The notes beneath the pieces were generated by a model. It saw only the letters and a list, made by a program, of their open reading frames with translations. It was not told where the DNA came from and searched no databases. A stretch of DNA of 11,845 bases from CAZRHH01 sp964599885 (GTDB lineage Bacteria > Chloroflexota > Dehalococcoidia > DSTF01 > JACRBR01). Positions 7,067-11,845 of the stretch are shown piece by piece (the first letter of the stretch is position 1; every line of letters begins with the position of its first letter). Both the position numbers and the translations under genes were made by a program. Location of the stretch: NCBI GenBank assembly GCA_964599885.1, contig CAZRHH010000087.1:1-11845 (forward strand), given 5' to 3'.

Positions 7067-7118
7067 CCGCGGAGCTTTAGCTCCGCCGGACGTCGAACTA
7101 GGAAGGCCTCCGTTGCTC

Positions 7119-7172
7119 ATGCACCAGCCCAGCTCCACACAGAGGTCAACGCTCCAGCCCGCTCGCATGTAG
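7119..7172 (+). other. 17-codon mini-ORF in repeat copy 1
   Basis: An ATG at 7119 (or an in-frame TTG at 7113) follows AGGAAGG at 7100-7106. The frame encodes MHQPSSTQRSTLQPARM and stops at the TAG in the GTAG of copy 2. It aligns with the first residues of the downstream binding protein. It may be translated as a leader peptide or be a relic of duplication. Confidence 0.25.
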
Positions 7173-7222
7173 CTGCGGAGCTTAGCTCCCCGGACGTCGA
7201 ACAAGAAAGTCCACCGTTGCTC

Positions 7223-7276
7223 ATGAACAAGCCCAGCACCATGCGGAGATCAACGCTCCAGCAAACACGGACGTAG
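7223..7276 (+). other. 17-codon mini-ORF in repeat copy 2
   Basis: An ATG at 7223 (or TTG at 7217) follows an AAGAAAG ribosome-like site. The frame encodes MNKPSTMRRSTLQQTRT and ends in the GTAG of copy 3. The first residues match the binding protein (MNKRST). Same length and layout as the mini-ORF of copy 1; function unknown. Confidence 0.25.
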
Positions 7277-7308
7277 CCGCGGAGCTTTAGCTCCGCCGGA
7301 CATCAACC

Positions 7309-7315
7309 AAGGAAG
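7309..7315 (+). promoter_or_regulatory. Ribosome binding site in repeat copy 3
   Basis: AAGGAAG stands 7 nt before TTG (7323) and 13 nt before ATG (7329). Spacing favours TTG, codon preference favours ATG; the two differ by two residues. All three copies keep both codons. Confidence 0.55.
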
Positions 7316-7328
7316 TCCTCCGTTGCCC

Positions 7329-8306
7329 ATGAACAAGCGCAGCACCACACATACATCGACAATCCTACGCATCGTCGCCCTCACCGCCCTCTCGCTTTGC
7401 ATGCTAGCTTTCGTAGGTTGCGGCGGCGACGCATCCATGCCGGGCTCTGCCGACAACGGCAAGCTTCGCGTCGTCACCACCACCGTGCAGATCACCGCGC
7501 TCACGCACGAAGTCGGTGGCGACCTCATCGACCTCAGCGGCCTCGTCCCCGCAGGCGCCGACGCCCACGAATTCGAACCCGTCGCCAGCGATCTCGCCGC
7601 CGTCGAAGACGCGCAACTCATCCTCCGCCACGGCATCGGTCTCGACGACTGGCTCGATGACACGCTCGACGCCGCCTCGAATGCCACTGTAGTCACCATC
7701 AGCGATGGCATCGCGCTTGAAGCCCCCGAACTCGAACGCGCCGCCAAAGACGACGAAGCCCACGCGGACGTCGACGGCGCCGATCCCCACGTCTGGCACG
7801 ACCCCGATCGCGCGAAGCGCATGGTGGCGAACATCGCCGCGGCGCTCGCCCACGCCGATCCTGACCACGCGCCAACATACGAAGCCAGCGCCGCCGCCTA
7901 CGCGCAGACGCTCGACGACACGAAAAGCGAAGTGCAATCGATCATCGACGAGATCCCGGAAGCCAACCGCAAGCTCGTCACCAATCACGACGCCTTCGGC
8001 TACTTCACCCGCGCCTTCGGCCTCGAAACCGTCGGCGCCGTCATCCCCAGCACGACCACGGACGCCGAAGCATCGGCGCAAGACACAGCCGCGCTGCTCG
8101 AAACGATCGACCGCGAAGGAGTGCGCGCGATCTTCGCCGAAACCAGCGCCAACACCGCCCTCGCCGAAACGCTCGCGAACGACGCCGGCGTCCGGATCAT
8201 CGATGACTTGTACGGCGACTCCCTCGGCGAACCCGGCACAGAAGCCGCCACCGTCCACGGTATGCTGCTCGCAAACGCCCGCACCATCGCGGACGCGCTG
8301 AAATGA
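7329..8306 (+). CDS. Zinc/manganese-type ABC transporter solute-binding lipoprotein (cluster A-I)
   Basis: This 325-residue protein binds metal outside the membrane and hands it to the permease. A signal peptide ends in LAFVGC with the lipidated Cys at 31 (Phe at -3 is unusual). The family body follows: KLRVVTTTVQITALTHEVGGD from about 45, GADAHEFEPVASDL near 77, PHVWHDP near 153, VTNHDAFGYF near 217 and a C-terminal LYGDSLGEPG. Expected ligands by family pattern are His80, His154, His220 and Asp297 (numbered from the ATG). The His-rich loop typical of many zinc-specific ZnuA proteins is replaced by a short acidic stretch (KDDEAHADVDGAD), so zinc versus manganese is open. The first dozen codons lie inside the third copy of the tandem repeat. 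It is followed by the ATPase gene after 58 bp. Confidence 0.9.
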   Translation: MNKRSTTHTSTILRIVALTALSLCMLAFVGCGGDASMPGSADNGKLRVVTTTVQITALTHEVGGDLIDLSGLVPAGADAHEFEPVASDLAAVEDAQLILRHGIGLDDWLDDTLDAASNATVVTISDGIALEAPELERAAKDDEAHADVDGADPHVWHDPDRAKRMVANIAAALAHADPDHAPTYEASAAAYAQTLDDTKSEVQSIIDEIPEANRKLVTNHDAFGYFTRAFGLETVGAVIPSTTTDAEASAQDTAALLETIDREGVRAIFAETSANTALAETLANDAGVRIIDDLYGDSLGEPGTEAATVHGMLLANARTIADALK

Positions 8307-8324
8307 CGACGATGCACCCTCACC

Positions 8325-8345
8325 TCTCTGTTCTCTGTTCTCTGT
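8325..8345 (+). repeat. Pyrimidine-rich 7-bp microrepeat before the ATPase gene
   Basis: TCTCTGT occurs three times in a row, followed by the degenerate GTTCTGTTCTGG to 8357. The tract fills most of the gap between binding-protein and ATPase genes. It replaces any purine-rich ribosome site and could change length by slippage. Confidence 0.7.
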
Positions 8346-8364
8346 GTTCTGTTCTGGCCGTGCC

Positions 8365-9225
8365 ATGATCACAACAACATCAGCGCCACAACCGCCACCG
8401 ACAGACCACGCCGAGTGCCTCGTCATCCGCGGCCTCACCGTCGCCTACCAGCGGCGTATCGTGCTGAAGGACGTGCAGGCGGACATCCGCCGCGGCCAGG
8501 TGATCGGCGTCATCGGCCCCAACGGCGGCGGCAAGAGTACGCTGCTGAAAGCGATCCTCGGCATCGCGCCCGTGGTCGCTGGCACCGTCGCACTGTTCGG
8601 CCGCCCCGCGTCCGACATGCGGGCGCACATGGCGTACGTGCCCCAGCGCGAAGTCGTCGACTGGGACTTTCCCGTCACGGTCCGCGATGTCGCGATGATG
8701 GGCCGCTACCCTCGCACCGGCTGGCTGCGGCGCCCCGGCCGCCACGACCGTGATGTCGTCGATACGATGCTCGAACGCGTCAACATGGCCGATGAGCGCA
8801 ACGCGCAGATCGGTCAGCTGTCCGGCGGCCAGCAGCAGCGCGTCTTCATCGCCCGCGCGCTCGCGCAAGAAGCTGATGTGCTGCTGCTCGATGAACCGAT
8901 GAACGGCATCGACACGAGCACGCAGGAGATCATCATGCAGGTGATCGAGGAGCAGCGCGTCGCCGGCAAGATCGTCCTGCTCGCCACGCATGATCTGGTC
9001 AGCGCATCCTGCGCCTGCGACTGCCTCTGCTGCGTCAACGAAAAAATGGTCTCCTACGGCACCGTCGACGAGACGTACACAGAAGAAAATCTCGCGCAGA
9101 CGTACGGCGGCCCCGTGATCATGCTCGGCCGCGCCGACGCCGACCAGACGCAGCACACGCACCACCCTGGCGATCATGCGCATCACCAGCACGAACACGA
9201 ACTTCTGGGCGGAGATCACGACTGA
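8365..9225 (+). CDS. Zinc/manganese-type ABC transporter ATPase with His-rich tail
   Basis: This 286-residue cytoplasmic ATPase powers the importer. It has Walker A GPNGGGKS at 51-58, the Q-loop Gln94 (VPQREVVDWDFPVTV), signature LSGGQQQR at 152-159, Walker B DVLLLDEP at 171-178 and the H-loop His209 (LLATHD). MMGRYPRTGWLRRPGRHDRDVV at about 111-132 is typical of the metal-importer branch. Two oddities stand out: five cysteines within 216-223 (CACDCLCC) just after the H-loop, and a C-terminal tail from about 260 with nine histidines. These could bind or buffer the imported metal in the cytoplasm. The ATG at 8365 is preferred; an in-frame GTG at 8344 lies inside the pyrimidine microrepeat. No Shine-Dalgarno precedes either, so translation may depend on the upstream gene. 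The stop overlaps the permease start by one base (TGATG). Confidence 0.93.
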   Translation: MITTTSAPQPPPTDHAECLVIRGLTVAYQRRIVLKDVQADIRRGQVIGVIGPNGGGKSTLLKAILGIAPVVAGTVALFGRPASDMRAHMAYVPQREVVDWDFPVTVRDVAMMGRYPRTGWLRRPGRHDRDVVDTMLERVNMADERNAQIGQLSGGQQQRVFIARALAQEADVLLLDEPMNGIDTSTQEIIMQVIEEQRVAGKIVLLATHDLVSASCACDCLCCVNEKMVSYGTVDETYTEENLAQTYGGPVIMLGRADADQTQHTHHPGDHAHHQHEHELLGGDHD

Positions 9226-10142
9226 TGGGCGATCTGGCCGGCTACATCACCGATCCGCTGCAGTACGAGTTCATGCGCCGCGCGCTCGTCGCCGTTATCC
9301 TGATGGGCGCCGTCACCGGCGCGATTGGCACCTACATCGTCCTCCGCGGCCTCTCGTTCATCGGCGACGCCCTTTCACACGCCATCTTCCCCGGCATCGT
9401 CATCGCCTTCCTCGTCGGCCAGAGCATCTTTCTCGGCGCGCTGATCTTCGGCGTGCTCACGTCCGGCGCCATCGCCGTCGTCGCCACGAACCGCCGCGTC
9501 AAGGAAGATTCGGCGATCGGCGTGCTGTTCGCCGGCACGTTCGCCCTGGGCGTCGTGTTGATCAGCTCAACCAAGAACTTCTCCCGCGATCTCGCGTCGT
9601 TCCTCTTCGGCAACGTCCTCGGCGTCACGACGAACGACATCTGGCTTTCTGCGATCGTCGGCGCCATCGTCGTGCTGCTCATGGTGCTGTTCTACAAGGA
9701 GCTGCTGATCACGTCGTTCGACCGCGTCGCCGCCCAGGCGATGGGCCTGCCCGTCTTCTGGCTCGACCTGCTGCTGCTCGTCATGATCTCGCTCACAATC
9801 GTCGTCTCGCTGCGCGCCGTCGGCAACATCCTCGTCGTCGCCATGCTCGTCACGCCAGCCGCCGCAGCCCGCCTCCTCACCGACCGCCTGCCCGTGATGA
9901 TCGCCATCAGCTCGACGATCGGCGTGCTCAGCGGCATCGTCGGCCTCTACATCTCGTATCACCAGGATGTTGCCGCCGGCGGCACGATCGTACTCGTCGC
10001 CACGGCGATCTTCGGCCTCGTCTGGCTCTTCGCACCAGACCACGGCTTCGTCGTGACGCGGCTGCTCCGTGGCCGTTTCGCCACGCGCCGCGTGCCCGAA
10101 GCTCGCGTCGTATTCGAATCGCCCGAGATCCGCGAGCATTGA
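9225..10142 (+). CDS. Zinc/manganese-type ABC transporter permease (ABC-3 family)
   Basis: This 305-residue inner-membrane protein forms the metal channel of the importer. It has about eight or nine hydrophobic helices. Family motifs are GLSFIGDALSHAIFPG at 42-57, SFLFGNVLGV at 125-134 and GNILVVAMLVTPAAAARLLT at 200-219, all characteristic of the ZnuB/MntB/TroC group. The cytoplasmic tail after about 280 is basic. The start ATG shares its A with the TGA stop of the ATPase gene, a sign of translational coupling and equal expression. Gene order regulator, binding protein, ATPase, permease is common for such loci. A GC-rich hairpin begins directly after the stop. A second frame stays open across the whole gene but codes for nothing recognisable. 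Confidence 0.93.
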   Translation: MGDLAGYITDPLQYEFMRRALVAVILMGAVTGAIGTYIVLRGLSFIGDALSHAIFPGIVIAFLVGQSIFLGALIFGVLTSGAIAVVATNRRVKEDSAIGVLFAGTFALGVVLISSTKNFSRDLASFLFGNVLGVTTNDIWLSAIVGAIVVLLMVLFYKELLITSFDRVAAQAMGLPVFWLDLLLLVMISLTIVVSLRAVGNILVVAMLVTPAAAARLLTDRLPVMIAISSTIGVLSGIVGLYISYHQDVAAGGTIVLVATAIFGLVWLFAPDHGFVVTRLLRGRFATRRVPEARVVFESPEIREH

Positions 10143-10179
10143 GGCGGCTGCCAGAAGCCGGGTGCCTCGCCCGGCCGCC
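10143..10179 (+). terminator. GC-rich hairpin at the end of the importer operon
   Basis: GCCGGG (10157-10162) pairs with CCCGGC (10170-10175) around a 7-nt loop. GGCG (10143-10146) and CGCC (10176-10179) extend it with an internal bulge. It starts at the base after the permease stop. No T-run follows, so intrinsic termination is only possible, not clear. Confidence 0.4.
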
Positions 10180-10204
10180 GCACAGCGCCACCACAACGAG
10201 CCGG

Positions 10205-10210
10205 TACAAT
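10205..10210 (+). promoter_or_regulatory. -10 element (TACAAT) for a leaderless start
   Basis: TACAAT matches TATAAT at five of six bases and ends 6 bp before the GTG start at 10217, so transcription would begin at or next to the start codon. No good -35 is seen at 17 bp, as is common for leaderless promoters. Confidence 0.5.
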
Positions 10211-10216
10211 TGCGCC

Positions 10217-10924
10217 GTGTACTCCCGCCTCCGCGCGCTGCCATTCGCCGCCGTTGCCCTGCTGGCGCTGACGTTCGCCACCGCATGCGGAAACGGCGAT
10301 GCATCACCACAACCCGGCGTGACGATCGAACCGCTGGCGTCTACGACGCGAGCAGCCATACCCGTCGGCGGCAAAGCCGCGGCGCCCGCCGCGACATCCA
10401 CATCCGCACCGCCACCCACGGCGACCTCCACCCAAGCGCCTGCCGAGACCAGCGGGACCTCCGACCCACAACCCACCGCCATCCCCGCGACAGCAATCTC
10501 CGTTGCCAGCGCGACGTCGGTCCCCGCCGGCCCGCCGGCCGAAGGCCGCTGGATCGACGTGGACGTTACAAACTTCAGCGTGCGTTTGATGGATGGCACA
10601 ACGGTCGCGCGTGAGATCGCACCCGTCGCCGTCGGCGAACAGATCGACACCGGCGACTACATCTCGACGCAGACCGGCCTGTTCTACGTCCACACGATGA
10701 TCGAAGGCCTCGCGTACGACGCCCCGTTCGACACCTACATCAGCCACTGGATCGGTTTCGATGGCGCAAAGGACAATGGCTTCCACTCGTTCCTCAAAGA
10801 CGAAACCGGCGCCGTCGTGGATGCATCGACGGGCCGCGTGTCGAACGGCTGCATCCGCACCGGCGACGCCGAAGCGATCTACGCCTGGGCCCGCATCGGC
10901 ATGCCTGTATTCGTGCATTCGTGA
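10217..10924 (+). CDS. L,D-transpeptidase (YkuD domain) lipoprotein
   Basis: This 235-residue protein has a signal segment with a possible lipobox (TFATAC, Cys24), which would anchor it outside the membrane. A Thr/Ala/Pro/Ser-rich linker follows from about 45 to 108, then a YkuD catalytic domain from about 110. The domain opens with RWIDVDVTNFSVRLMDG, and the catalytic pair is His190 (NGFHSF) and Cys212 (SNGCIRT), close to the C-terminus as usual. Such enzymes cross-link peptidoglycan stems or attach proteins to them, or, in some species, have other wall-related roles. The GTG at 10217 is chosen because it directly precedes the signal peptide and follows a -10 box by 6 bp. The frame is open upstream to 9176, but that part lies inside the permease gene and is a GC artefact. 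The lipobox is weaker than consensus, so cleavage by signal peptidase I is possible. Confidence 0.88.
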   Translation: MYSRLRALPFAAVALLALTFATACGNGDASPQPGVTIEPLASTTRAAIPVGGKAAAPAATSTSAPPPTATSTQAPAETSGTSDPQPTAIPATAISVASATSVPAGPPAEGRWIDVDVTNFSVRLMDGTTVAREIAPVAVGEQIDTGDYISTQTGLFYVHTMIEGLAYDAPFDTYISHWIGFDGAKDNGFHSFLKDETGAVVDASTGRVSNGCIRTGDAEAIYAWARIGMPVFVHS

Positions 10925-11145
10925 CATGAGTGCCCCCTGTGAGGGGTAACCCGAAGCTGCGTGCCCCGAAACACCCACGAAGAGGTATGGCAATGCCTCG
11001 CCACGTCTGACCACAATGTTCGCCTACGCACTATCAAAACCTCATCATCCTGATGCCATTCCAATTTCGCCTTCAGATCTACGGCCGCGGGCCCGATGAT
11101 CGAAGAAGGGACATCAGGTGTTGAGCGGGTATTGGGGATAATTTC
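10925..11145. other. Intergenic region with weak hairpins
   Basis: No gene is seen in these 221 bp. CCCCT GTG AGGGG lies shortly after the transpeptidase stop. A 7-bp stem with one G-T pair occupies 10982-10999 (GAGGTAT, loop GGCA, ATGCCTC). Neither has a T-run. The segment from about 11030 to 11080 is more AT-rich than its surroundings and may hold upstream promoter sequence for the CAP-domain gene. Confidence 0.4.
11137..11142 (+). promoter_or_regulatory. Possible -10 element (GATAAT) close to an ATG
   Basis: GATAAT matches TATAAT at five of six bases and ends only 3 bp before the ATG at 11146, tighter than usual even for a leaderless start. The GGGG just upstream could instead serve as a weak ribosome site. 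Confidence 0.3.
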
Positions 11146-11817
11146 ATGCTGCATCTTCGCGCTTCTCGCGCTTTCTTCCTCCGAACGTCCATCGTCACCG
11201 CATCGGTGGTCGCGCTCATCGCCGCTGCCATCTACGGCGGTGGCGGCAGCCAACCCGCGCAAGCGGCCGGCGATTGCACCGTCAGCGCCGGCGCGATCGC
11301 GCTCGATGCGTCCGAACGGGAATTCCTCGTCTTGATCAACAACTATCGAGCGCAGAACGGTCGCGGGCCGCTCGCCGCGTCGTACACGCTCTCGCGCGCC
11401 GCGCAATGGAAGTCGAACGACATGGCGGCCAACAACTACTTCTCGCATGACGACCAGAACCGCACGTGGGTGGCGCGCATCCGTGACTGCGGCTACACGC
11501 AGAACGCCTATATCGGCGAGAACATCGCCGCCGGGCAAAGCACCGCGCAATCCGTCTTCACGGCCTGGAAGAACAGCCCGGGCCACAACAGCAACATGCT
11601 GAGCACCACCTTCACGACGATCGGCATTGGCCTGGCGTACGTCCCCGGCAGCACCTACGGGTACTATTGGAGCAACGAGTTCGCCAGCATCAACGACGGC
11701 TGGGTGACGACGACGCAGTCGCCCACGCCGACGCGAACCAGCGCGCCCCCGACCTCCACGCGAACCACCGCGCCGACCGCCACGCGAACGAGCGTGCCGC
11801 CGGCCGCTACGTGGTAG
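11146..11817 (+). CDS. Secreted CAP-domain (SCP/PR-1-like) protein
   Basis: This 223-residue protein has a signal peptide with a hydrophobic core at about 15-30 and a likely cut after AQA (residue 40). The CAP domain spans about 55-182. It has LVLINNYRAQNGRGPL at 61-76, YFSHDD at 98-103, GYTQNAYIGENIAAG at 116-130, AWKNSPGHNSNML at 140-152 and IGIGLAY at 159-165. The typical CAP residues His101, Glu125, His147 and Glu178 are all present. Cys44 and Cys115 could form a disulfide. Bacterial CAP proteins are extracellular and their biochemical role is mostly unknown; protease, lipid-binding and adhesive roles have been proposed for relatives. The C-terminal 35 residues form a Thr/Pro/Arg/Ser-rich tail with repeated TRT motifs, perhaps a wall-spanning spacer. 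The start is supported by the signal peptide rather than by a strong ribosome site. Confidence 0.9.
   Translation: MLHLRASRAFFLRTSIVTASVVALIAAAIYGGGGSQPAQAAGDCTVSAGAIALDASEREFLVLINNYRAQNGRGPLAASYTLSRAAQWKSNDMAANNYFSHDDQNRTWVARIRDCGYTQNAYIGENIAAGQSTAQSVFTAWKNSPGHNSNMLSTTFTTIGIGLAYVPGSTYGYYWSNEFASINDGWVTTTQSPTPTRTSAPPTSTRTTAPTATRTSVPPAATW
11732..11810 (+). repeat. Short tandem repeat encoding the CAP protein tail
   Basis: CGCGAAC recurs at 11732, 11759 and 11783, giving in-frame units of 27 and 24 bp that encode TRT(S/T)(A/V)P segments. Steps that are multiples of three allow length change without frameshift. Confidence 0.55.
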
Positions 11818-11845
11818 CTGGCGACGCGATCACGCCCTTCGAAGG

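Larger units (their letters stand above)
7061..7366 (+). repeat. Three tandem ~105-bp modules: hairpin, ribosome site, start codon
   Basis: Copies begin at 7061 (106 bp), 7167 (104 bp) and 7271 (aligns to about 7366). Each starts A(C/T)GTAG(C)(C/T)GCGGAGC, followed by TTA or TTTA and GCTCC, a hairpin of 5-7 bp. Then come CCGGAC(G/A)TC, a purine-rich ribosome site (AGGAAGG, AAGAAAG, AAGGAAG), a conserved CCGTTGC(T/C)CATG, a start-like segment, and in copies 1 and 2 a shared TCAACGCTCCAGC. The GTAG of copy 1 holds the Fur-family stop codon. The ATG of copy 3 is the start of the binding-protein gene. The unit combines a REP-like hairpin with a 5' leader. The 256 bp between the two genes hold nothing else that I can recognise. 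Confidence 0.85.

Noticed and set aside
7061..7366. CRISPR array
   Set aside because: Only three units of about 105 bp, homologous throughout with no unique spacers and no cas genes nearby.
7404..8438. 344-codon minus-strand frame
   Set aside because: Opposite the binding-protein gene; Gly/Val/Asp-rich low-complexity shadow without motifs.
9176..10216. Extension of the transpeptidase frame back into the ATPase and permease genes
   Set aside because: Arg/His/Pro-rich shadow of the permease; the signal peptide, GTG and -10 box place the start at 10217.

Overview
The window is GC-rich bacterial chromosome with dense genes, short intergenic gaps and long spurious open frames opposite the real ones. 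Thr/Pro-rich linkers on the exported proteins, possible leaderless starts, and the mix of CAP-domain, lipid-anchored L,D-transpeptidase and DUF2961/GH172 proteins point to a member of the Chloroflexota (Dehalococcoidia- or Thermomicrobia-like). This placement is an inference from composition and protein style; no rRNA or marker gene is present.

Left part (1-4283, minus strand): the N-terminal 75 codons of a very basic, disordered protein run off the window edge. Upstream of it on the same strand lie two exported proteins. One is a lipoprotein resembling DUF4185 beta-propellers. The other, 57 bp downstream of it, has five tandem units of about 140 residues, each with four cysteines. The pair may be an operon for cell-surface proteins.

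Middle part (4408-6365, plus strand): a TauE/SafE-type membrane exporter, then a cytoplasmic DUF2961/GH172-type glycoside hydrolase. A REP-like hairpin separates them, and a second one follows the hydrolase.

Right-centre (6507-10142, plus strand): a metal-homeostasis locus. A Fur-family regulator is preceded by a promoter buried in a perfect 15-bp inverted repeat. It is followed by the three genes of a zinc/manganese-type ABC importer: solute-binding lipoprotein, ATPase and permease. The ATPase carries a His-rich tail and an unusual cysteine cluster. Between regulator and importer lies the most striking structure of the window: three tandem copies of a module of about 105 bp. Each copy contains a GTAG-flanked hairpin, a Shine-Dalgarno sequence and a start codon. 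The third copy supplies the real start of the binding-protein gene; the first two open 17-codon reading frames that end in the GTAG of the next copy.

Right end (10205-11845): a probably leaderless L,D-transpeptidase lipoprotein and a secreted CAP-domain protein with a Thr/Pro/Arg-rich tail.
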